64,000 bases of DNA from Ascidia mentula (lineage: Eukaryota; Chordata; Ascidiacea; Phlebobranchia; Ascidiidae): positions 19,659,001 through 19,723,000 of the forward strand of contig OX387199.1 in NCBI GenBank assembly GCA_947561715.1, written 5' to 3'. The position numbers were made by a program, and so were the translations under genes. Positions 1-12,300 of the stretch are shown in pieces; position 1 is the first letter of the stretch, and every line of letters starts with the position of its first letter. The notes beneath the pieces are model-generated. The model saw nothing but the letters and a program-made list of their open reading frames with translations, was not told the origin of the DNA and did no database searches.

Positions 1-1
1 A

Positions 2-3000
2 AGCGAGGCACTAGGTGTCGCTGCACACGCGTATGCGATCGACCAGATACCGGACGAAGGGACGGCGCCTGTCGAGATTGACACCGATTCCACCAACACC
101 ACTAAACTCAAACTACGTGGAAGAAAAAAGAAAAGTAACTCAATTTTTTTTTACATTTTTTGTACGACGTTTGTTAATATTAATAAAAGGTTATTACTAC
201 GACTAACCTACGTCACTTCTAGTAATCAATTTTCACTAGATTTTAGTTCAACGTAGTTTTCAATGGGAGATCTATGCTTTATACAAATATTTTTAATGTT
301 AATAATTGTTGATTTTAATATTTTGGTGCATTTTTTCGAGTAAGCTTCCGATGACTTTTTTGTATCAAAACTGTCGCATTTTTTCCACAATCGCACGACG
401 AATGTTGACACGACTTTTCATTTACGTTTCAGATTGCATTCTGTTGTCTAAGTACAGTGGAAAGTTCACTACAGTACCAGTTAAAGTCGAACAGAAATCT
501 GATCCTTTCGTCGTTGATCGTAGCGATCGTTGGGACACATCGGCCAAGGTAAACACTGTTTAAATTGTTTATTTTGTGACCCCTAATAGCGTATAGTTTA
601 AAAGAAATCTGTTCCCAGCCTAGAAACGAGCATGACGATTAAACTTTCCCTTTTCAGGTTGATCTTCATGATGATATGAGTCACATCGTTCTCAATCTCT
701 CCAGACTCTCATCACAGAAACATGTCAAGTCCACGATGGAAAGAAAATGCAGGAAAGTCGGCGACGAATCGCTTGTGGTGGTGGAGGCGACTCTGGAAGA
801 CGTGCTCTCAATTCCCTGCTCCGTGCTCTTCCCGGAGGAGTACGACATCCACGGGAGTCCCCCATCGGAAGAGGAAGTCCACGTAAAGTTGGAGAAGGGT
901 ACAAAGGAGAAGGTGGAAGATGTAAAGATTGTTAAGGTCAACTCCTCCACAGTCGACCTTAAACCCACGGAAGAGGATCTCAAGACAGAGGTCGTGACGT
1001 CACAAAACGGTGACGTAAGTAGCGCTGACAGATCCTCGACCGAAGTGCCGAAGGAAGACAGCGAAAAACAAAATGACAGCTGCCCGAGCCCCACCGATGA
1101 CGTCACAGACAAGTTGAATGACGTCACTAACAAGGGTGATGACGTTTCTGTGAAGAAGTCGAAAATCGGTAGCGAGGAGAAGGATTCCAAGAAGACGGAG
1201 GCGGTCGTGGTTAAGGAAGAAACGGAGGAGGAGAAAGCGGAGGATCATGCGATGTGCAATGGGGTTCAATCGGATGAGAGCAGCGCAGATGACAAATCAA
1301 GCAAAGACGAAGAAACTGCTATGGATGTGGACTCCACAAAAGCGGAGGCAGCATCAACAGTGAAAGTTGAACAGGAGACGGATGACAATCCTTCCAAACC
1401 CGCAGATCCCGAGAATCAAGAAAGCGAAACGCAGAAGATGGAGGTCGGACTCCCCTTGTCCTCTCGCGTTACTTTTCGGGTGGAGAAAGTTCTAGAAGAG
1501 CGCAATGTGATCCTCTTGGAAGACGAGGCTTTGGCGAGCGACGGGAGCACGTCCGACTTATTTTCCGGGACAGTTATTGTAACCAAGGAATGTAACAAAC
1601 TGGAAGATCTCTCCAACCGCATTCAGTGCATTTCCAACGTCATCTGCGGTCTTTCATTTATTCCTACCAACCCTCGAAGCCTTTGTCAGCATCGCAGCCT
1701 TATGCGCGCCGTTTCTGGCTTGCTTTTATTACGTCACAAACACAGGACGCGGCCGCGTCGCGTGTCTCCGGACGAACAACACAATTGCGACGCCCTTGTG
1801 AAAAATGAAGAAGACACTAAGTCTCCTATCAATGGCATGGATACGGCGACGAAGCAGTCCCGAGCTTCCGAGCTTTTTGCTCCAGAATCCTCCGTCTCAA
1901 AACGCAAACATCGACCGCTCCTTAGCGCCACCGTGTTCGATAGTGAGGACGAAGATTGCATGAAGGCGTACAGCGACCCCTGGTGGTACGATTGCATCCA
2001 CCGTCTTCGCGAAGATTCGCTCGTGATACTTTCAAACGTTGCTCCTGTGCTTGATCTGTCGAAACTGCCCGATGATCACACCGCGTTAGCTGTGATTGAA
2101 GCTTGTCTCCATTGGACCGTGTGTCCATCTTCAGATGCAAACGACACGTTTTCTGGCAAAGTCAGGTAGGCTTATTTAATTTATCGGTGTTGACGGATCA
2201 AGCTGGTTTATGTCTTTTCTATACGAAACAACCCAGTGTTAATACTCCGGGAAAATTAATGCGGATTGATGATTGAAAGGCACTGATCTAGACTGTAATA
2301 TATTTCCTATCGCAGACCCCACCACGTCTCGCCACAGCGACTTTCACTTGAAATCCTCACTAAACTAACCATCAAGGAACACAACATTGATCTTATCCTG
2401 GCAACCAGACCATTCAGTCGCATTGAAAAGCTGTTCAACTTTCTGGTAAGTTATAAAAATACCTCTTCTTCGCCATGCATTCAAGCATGCATTCCACATC
2501 AAACCAACCGTGCTGTCGTTGGGCTCCTGATACAAGATTAACATTGACATAATATTGGTTTTCATCAAGCCTGAGTAACCTGGTTATTCCATCAACAGGT
2601 CGGCCTCCTGTGCGATCGAAAGGAACAAACCATGCGTGAATTCTCAGTCGTTCTTCTCTGCAATCTTTCTTCGGGCGATGCCACAGCCGCTCGAGCCATC
2701 GCCCTGCAGAAGGGGGCAGTGTCGGGTCTCATTTCGTTTTTGGAGGTGCGTAATGCGTTGCCTAGACAACATAGGTTGGTGTGCTCCGCGTATGCAGTAA
2801 GAAAAATACCGTTGGTGATTAAAGCAATATAGCACTGGTTCGAATCCCGCGGTGGCGAAAGAAACGGGCAGTGCAGGTCAAAACCCTCGATTCGTATTAA
2901 TATGAATTCCTGTGTCCTAAATTCCGAGACGCAGGTGGTTTGATGGTCGAGACATCCGTGGACAGTAATGCTAAAGCAAAAAGGAACATGCGACGCTATA

Positions 3001-3568
3001 TGGAGCCGAAACAGTGTGCATTTGTCTTAGTTTACATAATAGTAGTAAATATGTATTACTAACTTGCTTTTGTCACGTAGGAGGCAGAGGATCACGGTAT
3101 AAACCACAGGCGGATGCTTCCTTCTGCTCCAATCGATTGTCACACAACACCCTTCATGATATACAAGTGCGCCAAAACACTACTGGCGCTCGCACACGTT
3201 CAAGAGAATAAGTGAGTATTGCGAATATTAGCGATTTAATCCACCCTTTTTACAAAACACGGTTACCACGAAATGTATTTCCGACTCACAAGTTTTAATG
3301 TTACTTCCGCATTAATATATTGCAAATGTAAAATACAACCGCTAAATTGTGATTCTGAGTATAAAGAGCCTGGCCCATATTGTCCTAAATTGTGATTGTT
3401 TAAGAGAAAATCATCTCCAGAAACATCAAAAAAATCTTTCTTTTCAGATCTGCTTTCATTAAATATCAACTGCGTTTGTTATCATTGTCGATGTCACAAT
3501 TCCTTGCGCCCGACGTCACTTCCACAATCACCTCCGTCCTCTTCGAAGTCAGCCGTTGCGCCACGTGA
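2..3568 (+). CDS. ARID1: ARID1/BAF250 subunit, C-terminal part (5' end outside window)
   Basis: Exons: <2-134, 433-548, 658-2165, 2316-2445, 2599-2745, 3081-3211, 3448-3568 (TGA 3566-3568); phases agree at every junction, giving 761 residues. From about residue 393 the protein follows the BAF250 C-terminal domain of ARID1A/B: 'GLSFIPTNP', then '[12 protein letters not shown]', '[15 protein letters not shown]', '[13 protein letters not shown]', '[12 protein letters not shown]', '[16 protein letters not shown]', '[20 protein letters not shown]', '[10 protein letters not shown]' and '[13 protein letters not shown]'. In the family this large subunit of SWI/SNF (BAF) chromatin remodellers works in the nucleus and binds the core module through this armadillo-like region. 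The ARID DNA-binding domain should lie upstream, outside the window. Exon 433-548 carries 'DPFVVDRSD', also an ARID1 hallmark. The first third of exon 658-2165 is an acidic, low-complexity Glu/Asp/Ser/Lys stretch that looks lineage-specific. The exon at the left edge is the least certain. Confidence 0.93.
3342..3397. repeat. Short MITE-end fragment flanked by 13-bp direct repeats, ARID1 last intron
   Basis: Positions 3357-3381 match the outer 25 bases of the foldback element at 49930-50135 with three differences. The fragment is bracketed by identical copies of CTAAATTGTGATT at 3342-3354 and 3385-3397. It reads as a decayed or partially excised copy of the same family. Confidence 0.6.
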
Positions 3569-4296
3569 CCGTGTGACATCATCGCAGGGGGTTGCTCGAG
3601 GTCAAATGCCGGTACACGCGTTCAGGACGTTTCAACCTTGACGGTTTTGCCTTTTTTCTGTCGCGTCTCTCTCTCGCGCGATCACGTGATATGCATTGCC
3701 GCCTTTTTCTCCCGCGTGCTGCTGCTTCGTTCTTTCTCGCAAGTTTTTCCGTTCGTCCGCCACAACGGGGTGAGAGTTTCAACCCAATCGCTCTCTCACC
3801 CCCTCTATACTGTGATCTGGGAACCAACCCACACGTGGCGCGTTCTCATTGGCCAAAAGCGTCATGAGAAATTTCGAATTTTTCCGCCAATCAAATGTTC
3901 TTTCCGCCGGAAATCCCCGATTAACAAATGTGCAATACCCATGAAATTAACGGCCAGTCAAAACGTTAAACCCACGAAAAACAAATCTTCTGGTTAAGGC
4001 ATCCAATAGGTCACACACTTCGGTTTGTAGTTCGTTTCTATTTTCTTTTTCTATTTCATAAAATCCAGTCGCGGAGTCAAACTGTATGTCCAGGAGCAAG
4101 TCGCTAAGCTTGAATCCCGTTTTTTCAGTTTCCCTCTTCTATATTTAACGAAGAATTAGTTCAACGATTGCCGCGAGTATTCGGTAACTCGACAGTGCCA
4201 TGCCGCCCTTGTCCCTCTGGCGCCACCTTTTTGTTATTTTCTGGTTCATTTTCGACGTTTCTTTTCTCCTTTTGTTTTTGTACCTCATGTCGCGTT

Positions 4297-4302
4297 AATA
4301 AA
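4297..4302 (+). terminator. poly(A) signal of ARID1
   Basis: AATAAA about 730 bases after the ARID1 stop codon, followed by a T-rich stretch. The interval 3569-4296 is read as 3' UTR and contains no convincing coding sequence. Confidence 0.6.
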
Positions 4303-5875
4303 CCGTGCAGGACTTTCAAATGACTGCTGGATTTTTAACCTTCTGTATAGCACTGTAGGGCTTGCATCGAGAATCATTGGATGTAAGTGTTTGCTGGTGG
4401 TCGTGAAACGTCTGAAAGAATTTATAGCTTGCAGGAGATCAAAAAACGGCGATATACGTCCGCTTGTAAAATACTAAACCACAAACATTTTACCTTCCTC
4501 CGGAATGGTTTTAGCTATTTATTTTTGAAATAAAATGCCCAAAATCTTCCCGGGACGCTGAAATAGAAAATAATCGAAACAAACATTGTAGCACTACCAA
4601 AAAAATAATTGCTTTTCCGTCGGACTGAAGATGGGTTTTGACCATCCGGACACTTTATAAATTGCAGATCTATTGCGGTAGAAAAAAATGAACTATATGT
4701 GCACCTTTGTAAAGCATGTATTTATCGGACATTTTTCTTTTCTGTACGACTAAGCTTCTCCAGATAAAAACGAAATCAAAGACGATGAATAAATGTGCTG
4801 AAAACATAATAAGGCTTTACAGATGATAAACCTTTACCCGTCAGTGGGCGCAAAAGAGCAACACTAAACATCGGTTGTTGAGTGTTTGCTCTGGGTGCAA
4901 TGAAGCGTGGCAAGTTTGAGTGAGCGTGGTGTTTTGCGCCATTTCGCAACGAAACGACCTTTGTATGATTTGCGTGAAGTTTCGTGAAGATTTGCTAGCT
5001 GTGCAGAAAATATTTGACTGTTTTACAGTAGCTGATGGTGGTTCTGCAACGTTAAGGCTTGCGTCGGAGTGAAATGAAAAGTTAAATAAAAGTTGCGCAA
5101 TTTATTCAATTGCAGTTAGACTTGATCGAATCTATTTAAAATATTGGTGACGGCTACAAAGTTGTTTTCTTTAATGTATGGAAAAAGAAATTGAACATAA
5201 TTCAGAAGTGAAAAAGGACTGCATGGGCCAATTTGTGAGACTAACTGATTGTAGTTGTATTAAAAAAGGAGACAATCCTATCAGCTAACTGAAGGCTCCA
5301 TAAATCCTCTTGTAATTCAGATTATAATATCACCAGGAAAGTAAGAAATGAATGAATGAAACCTACTTTCAAACCAACATGTCTGTGTAAGCATGTTCAG
5401 GTTCAGTAGATAAATAATCAACAATGTAAATAATTTGTTATCATAACACTGGCTTTGTTGTTTCTGCTAATTAATTATTATTTCAAACTTTATTGATATG
5501 TTATTTTTTAAGGAACCTTGTAAAATGTTGGGTTCATTTTTTTGGCGTGTTCGTGACCAGATAACAGAGTAGCGAATAGTGTTTTGTCAAGCCAGACTAG
5601 TTATTTGTCTTTGGTTTAGTGGTGTGTCATTGTGGCTATTATTATTAATGAGTGTCTGAAACAGTTTTGACTTCAAACGTTATTATTGTTTGTGTCCTAA
5701 TTTAACATTGTATTTTTTGCATATAAATCCTGTAACTTAAACTTTCAGATGAATTTGTAGCCAGTTATGTAGTGGTTTTAACTGTATAGAATTCTATGGG
5801 CCTATGATCAAAATGGATTATTAAGCTATTTTGGACTCAAAAACACTCTTATAGTAAAAATCAGAAGCCACAGCC
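4303..5875. other. Intergenic / 5' region of the NHSL gene, no coding sequence seen
   Basis: No ORF with coding character and no repeat I recognise. An acceptor-like CTTTCAG ending at 5748 lies 127 bases before the NHSL ATG. It could be the 3' splice site of an upstream untranslated exon or a spliced-leader acceptor. The promoter must lie here but no clear TATA box was seen. Confidence 0.5.
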
Positions 5876-6386
5876 ATGCCTTTTGTTAAAAGAAGGATTC
5901 AGCCTCTTAAAGTTCGAAAGAATGAGAAGCCTAAAGAGCAACCATATGACTGTCATGATGATGTAAGTCATTAAAATACTTCTATACTATTTGATTTAAA
6001 GCTTATGCTGAATTCACCTGAAAAAAATTAGTTGTATGTTTTGTACATTGCAAGTAGAATATGTGCCCATTTACTGACTTGATTTATTAACCAATAACCA
6101 AGCCTTTGTTTGCAAAAGGTTGTAAACAATTCTTTGGTGAAAGTCCTCAAACAACTTTCCTCACTTACTCATCATGCTGAGGACATTTTTCGGGAAATAC
6201 AAGAACAGTCTTCAGAGGTGTTTAGGTAAGCTTTTCATACATCTAAATTGCCTTCTTACTTTGTTTGTCAATGTCAACTAGTTTCATGCATTTTTTATTG
6301 TTTTAGTCGATGTTGTCGAGTTAGTGGCAGGATTCAAAGACTGCATGAAACAGTTCTACAACTAAATCCTAAAGAAGTCCAGATAC
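5876..6386 (+). other. Exons 1-3 encoding the WAVE-homology domain of NHSL
   Basis: Exons 5876-5962 (phase 0), 6119-6225 (phase 2) and 6307-6386 (phase 1) encode residues 1-91. They have the MPF/L-V-K-R opening shared by WAVE and NHS proteins, the amphipathic 'LVKVLKQLSSLTHHAEDIF' helix and 'LNPKEVQI', equivalent to the 'LDPKxE' turn of that domain. In WAVE proteins this region docks into the Abi/HSPC300 part of the complex. The domain ends with the first codons of exon 4 across the very long intron. Confidence 0.85.
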
Positions 6387-9300
6387 GTAAGCTTAATTGT
6401 TTAAAAGTGTTTGTTTGTGTTTATTGTTGCGCGAGCGTTTTTCTATGAAATCATGTCTTTTTTGTGAGTATAAAGCAACATTTTATCATCAAACAAAAAG
6501 CACACAGAATTGCTGAACAGCTAAAAAAGACATCAAATACAAGGGAAATCTTACATGCTGGTTCTATTACATTTAACCACATTAAAAAGTATTTCTCTAA
6601 CTTGTTGTAATCAATGCTCAAAATTACACAAAATCCACACTTTAAAATGTTTTCGACACAAGACAACACCAAGCATATTCTATACGCCACAGTCAAAATA
6701 AGGAAACATGTTTGATGTTTGCTTGTTATTGTGGCTTTGGTGGATGGGAGGAAATTAAAAGAAAGTTTGATAATCAGTGATGCAATAAGATAAATGCCCG
6801 AAAAACACATAAATTTCTCCTTTCAGCCCAGTTACCTTAAAAGGGGTGAACACCCAACACCTGCCACTGTAGCCATCTCTACATGTAACGATCGTGTTTG
6901 CCACGGGCGTTACGCTTTGTTGGTAAACAGCAATTAAGGCAAAGTTTTCGCAATCGCTTGCCACGTTTGTGCCAATGTTGTTTACCCGATCTTGTGATCT
7001 AAACCGCGCAGCCAAAATCGCATCAGTCGTGAGGTTGTGGGCACTTTGTAGCGGTTAAACCGCGTGATGAAGGATCTAAAGTTGCCTAAAATTAAATTGT
7101 TTTCTGCTCCATCAAAACAGAATCATTCAAAGATAATAGCGTATGTGATTGGATAATGTGGTAGCTGTAACGTTTGCATGGATTTACGCTTCGCAAATCA
7201 CAAAGAGCTTCTGTGCGTTCAATGGATGACTAACCCGTTTCCGTTGTGTCAAGTTGTATGCACAAAACTTAGCAAATTCGAAGTATTTTGTGCTGCTTCC
7301 ATAGTTATGCTTATGACTATCACAAGCTTTAATCAGTTTATGGGCGATTCAAGCCTATGACTTATCGCATGTCGTTTTGCCCAAACAACTCTGTCTTACG
7401 TACAATCCATTTTAGCATTTCCATCTATTCCAATCAATCTTGCAATCCATTATAATCGCACGACCGCCTAACAGTTGGCCTAATGGGAGAGGCGACGAAC
7501 TTGTGACCTTTTGCGGCGAATAAGCATTGGATGCAGCACGGGGCCGACGAACAGCAGTTGCATCGCGGAAGTTCGATACCGCTCCTAATTGCAATTTAGG
7601 GTGCCCTTAGCGAACGCTTAATTTCCTGGTTGTGACTTCCCTCGCGGCTTCCAAAGTCTCTGTTCCTTATAGAGAATTGTACAAGCGTTGAATAGAAAGG
7701 TTTTAAATTGTAACTCTCGCGAATCCCATCAAATAATATCATCCATTGCTAAGTTAGGTCACGCATAACGTATTACTCTATCCACATGCACCATTTTTTT
7801 CTATTTTGGGGTCAAAATTTCGCAACTTGTTATATGCGAAATTGTACATCCGAACTAGATGCAATCACGCCGTGCTGGCCAAACACGTTTTTTATGTACA
7901 TTATACAAATATGTTGTGTGTTACATACGTGACAAACATAATGTCAATCCATGAGTTTAAAATTGCCTTACTGACCGACGGTAAATGCAAAACAAAAAAT
8001 GTCGACCACAGCCAGTGATACATACTTGATGCACTGGTTTGTGGAGGCCGTTACAGTTGAATTGTTGTCTTCGCGGGTGCCTCCGGAAATAGTTGGCAGC
8101 TCCACTACTTCCTATTGGTATGTTATAAACGGGTTTAGATTATTTATGAGATCCACGAGAACGCGTCACTGAACTTGTAAAACGGGGCGTCAAGGGCCAG
8201 TGGTTACGTGAGAGAGTGTGTGTTTAGGTGATTGTTTTTAATCATATCTCAGGTATGCCAAGTGTGAAAATCGTTATTTAGGAACAATTTTTTAATGATA
8301 AAATATTTTTATTTTGGTTTCAATTATTTTTGAAAAATTTCCCTATTTTTTCGCTTGTAATTTGCCGTTACTTGCTGTCGAGCTTCGCAAATTACAAACG
8401 CCTTTGCGATAATCCTCGCATGAAAGACGTATTGCGCAATTAACCATTGCGTCACGTTCCACCCGATACCCCTTCGATACGCCCATATATCCCAGACTTT
8501 TTTATATATATAATATAAATTCACACATTTTTTGTATATATGTAGTATACATGTTCAAAATACGCAGTAATGTTTCATGCAATGGCATGATTGGCAGGAT
8601 CGCCCCTCTGCGCTGGTCCTTATTTGGCAATCACAGCTATCGTATCAAGAGCCTGTAAACCTAACATGTTCAAAATATGTGTTTTTACGCTATTGGGTCG
8701 TTTGTAAGTTGTCATTCGTTCCAGTATTAGTTGCAAAACCAATCACCGTGATGTTCTTTATGACCGTTTTTGGACACGTTCACAGACGGTTGTTTACAAA
8801 CGAAACGAGAGCATTGTGGCCAAATCCCTCTCTAAACTTCTTCAATGGCGCTCTGAGGATCGGGTGTCTCTCTGAGCGTTTGTGACGACACAATAGTAAT
8901 TCCTGTCATGTGCGCCGGCATCAATGGTGACGAATCGTCAGAATTAGATTAGTATCGAACTAACTGGATTTGAAAGCGTTCCACTCTCCGTCCTCATCTT
9001 CTTTCCGTTTCCTCTGCCGACTTGATCGGATTTCTATTACATCAAAACCACCATGTTGCCTCGTGAATGCGAAGGTTGATTCCATGTGGTAGTATGCCCA
9101 AGACCGACGGCTTATATCACGAGTTTGAGTTGACCACATATGACCTGCTTTAGGGCATGTTTATGCCAAACAATTCTTTGTGGTTTGTCTCAATTTTTTG
9201 TTTTTTCATAATGCCTTTTCCGAGGTAGCTTAATTGTGGGGACGTCGAATTTGTTGCAAACAAGATATTGTGAAACTGACTCTTTTACTTGTTCCTTGGG

Positions 9301-12300
9301 AATGAATAGTTGGAACTCATCAAACTGTTACTAAAACGAGCACAGAATTAAGGAACACACATCAAAGTTACTAAATGGTTTTTGAACATTTTTGAACGGT
9401 CTTCCATTACCCCCATAGGTGAAAAATGATCGTTTCAACAGCCTGGGGGTAGCCAGCAAAAAACGCGCATTGTGGAATGTGACGTCAGCAGACGTTGTTT
9501 GTCCCCCTTCACTTTCGTCGGATGAAAAATGGACCCTGGGCCGTTTGGTTGCTGGACTCGCTGACACGGTTTGATCTTATTTACGTCCGTCCGTCACGCT
9601 TGGATTAGTCGGGCGGAGAGTGCGGTTTAACAGGATTTGGAAGAGCTGTTTTAAGTCTGTGCGACTGTTTGCTTTGGCTGGTCTGTAGTTTTGTCGTCTA
9701 CATATTGTGTCTGGCAATTTTTATAACTCTTTATGCTCTGGGGAGGAAATTTTTGCCTCGACTTGGGCATAATCGCTGCAGTATTCGCAAAAGGTAACTT
9801 TACTGCGCAAAACACTACACATGCTTTTGATAAAACACCTCTGCTTTATGGTTTTGCCGTATTTGGTGAAATTTGGGCTTTTTCGAAGCATAATTGCTCA
9901 GTGCTTTTCATGTAAACAGTTTTAAATTGGTTTCGCGTGCAAGGTTTAAACGAAAAAAGTGACCTTTTTATCGACCTCCACAGACCATTTTTTTCTGTTA
10001 TGTTTGGGAAGTGTCGATCGTGCAATGTCCACACATTAGGTTTGCGTTTACGCTGTACAGTGGCTTTTATCCATCATCGATCAACCAGCAGTTCAGTTCG
10101 TCGCTCTTCACGGTCCTTCAGCGTCAATTCCATCTATTGACTCAACATAACAGCACTTGTCTATAACCTTGATGCGTTGTTCGACCCCAATTCACTATGT
10201 ATATAGGATACTCGCATTGTTACTCATTGACAAAAGTCTAATTAGGTTTCTTTCAAATTTGTTACGTTGATCATTCATCATAGCTTCCTTATTTGTCGTT
10301 AAATGTGACGCCCACGTGTACGATTTTTAAATGCGTTCTACTCGTTGGTTGCCACCCAACAGAAAAACAAATAGGTTTGAGTTTGTCAAAATATAATCAA
10401 AACTGTCAGAAACTTGGTTCCCCAGGCAAACTTTATTAAATTCCTGGTTTAATATGTTATCAAACAGAATGCTTCCCATTTCTTCAGTAGGTTACTGTAC
10501 CATGTTTTGCGTAACTCCATTCCATGTCTTTAAACATTTTGTGACTATTCGATAACGATTCCGATTTTAAAATCAAGTGATTTACGCAATTGCCCATTTT
10601 GTGTGCACCTTCGCATTTCATTGAAAATATCATTTAGATAAATAACTGTAGCGAGAAGTGAGTGTGTATCCATCTAAACGTGCTGTGTACTTTAATGTCT
10701 GGTTCGCTTTCTCTTCCATTTTGATCGAACGAGACAGATTCTGTCGCTTTGTCTTCGTCTGAACCCCTCGCCCCCAAATATTAGCTTCTAAAAGCACTGG
10801 AGCGTAAATTCTTCGCCTATGTTGCTGAGAGCCAACAAGAGGGTGTTTGAGTACCACAATAAGATGCCCAGCTCGTGGGGAGAATTTGTTAAGTGCTTTG
10901 TGGTATTGATTGGCCTCACCCGTGCTAGGGGTGGCCCTCCGATCGGCAATAATTGAAGATGCGTTGAAGGTTTACGAAAACGAAAAGCTGTTGTCTAGGT
11001 GGACAACTAGCACACTTTTTCGCCAATGTGCATATTTTAGTTGCGTTGTTGGTTTTGATTTCAAGCCCTTGACTATCCTGCCTTAGCTGTGTTCGCCTTG
11101 GACCTGGCAGGGGGCCATTAAACATGCGAAAGCATTGAAAACTTTTGCGTTTAAAAATCTAATTATTGTCGAAACGTGCAAAACTACCAAGCATCTTGGC
11201 AACGAAAATAACCTGGACTAAATGTGGATAATTGATTTCCGCCAGTGGGCGCACCAGGGTTGCGTGTCACGTGACTTAGTCGAGCCTCTAAATAATGCAT
11301 TTGAAAATATGTGCGACCCCCTGTGAATAACAACCGACATTCAAAAGCTGTTTAGAGGTGAAAGCTAAAAGGTTTGGTGCAACGCCCTTAATTGGTAATC
11401 GATGAAGTAGAATTGGATTGCGGCTGGTTTGAGACTGCGTCCCAGTCAACACGGTTAAGTGTGAAAATAAAGATTCGAGGTTATTGGTGGGTTTTAGTGT
11501 ACAGTGAACTTTGAAATTATCCTTCTCATAATTTTTTTTGCATACTTGTTACAATGATAGTGTTTCACAGAACGCAATACTTCCAGCATTGAAGTTACAG
11601 CAACCCGTTCAATTGTTCTGGGTAGCAACAGATTAGGGAGTGCTGATTGGATTTATTCAACTTCCCTCAAATTTAGTTTTGGTATAATACGTCTCATTGT
11701 ACATTTTCCAAATCAGGATTTAATGTTGTGTTCCGTTTTTCTTTTGCCGAAGTTTCGAACTTGCCAAGTTGTTGATTGGATAAATGTTTAAGCTTTGTTT
11801 TGCGCTCTTTGGCGATGATTTCATTTTCGTTTTATTCCTATGTACTTATGTAAGGATATCATTATGCTTGGACCCTTCTCTTCGTTCTTAATGAGTGTCC
11901 CTGCTAGAAACTAGTTCCATCCATGCGATTTCCGAACCATTGAAAGTTTTTATAGATCAAAAGTTTTTGAAAAATATTGTAGCTAATTCTGGAAAGTATT
12001 AGTTGTTTTTTAACGGCAGTCACGCCACAATCAACCCTCGTGTGTGATTTTTGTCATTATGTCATGAAATCTTTATTTAAACTCGCGTTATACAATGCCA
12101 TGGTTTCGTCACAGCCTTCACACGTGTTGGGGTTGGACTGGTGCATGTTAATATTTCATGGGCGTTTCGATGGAAAATCACAATTCACCTCCTCTGGCGA
12201 AACGCGTCGACATAAAACCTGGTTTCCAACCATATGAAAAGCCTCCTGCTTGTAACCATCATGCATTAATAATGTTGAATTGTCATTTCAGGGTTACACG

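Noticed and set aside
681..1190. 169-aa ORF on the - strand
   Set aside because: Ser/Thr-rich mirror of the acidic ARID1 exon 658-2165; a shadow produced by biased codons.
2832..2852. tRNA-like B box (GGTTCGAATCC) in an ARID1 intron
   Set aside because: No T-stem pairing, no convincing A box or cloverleaf; at best a tRNA-derived SINE relic.
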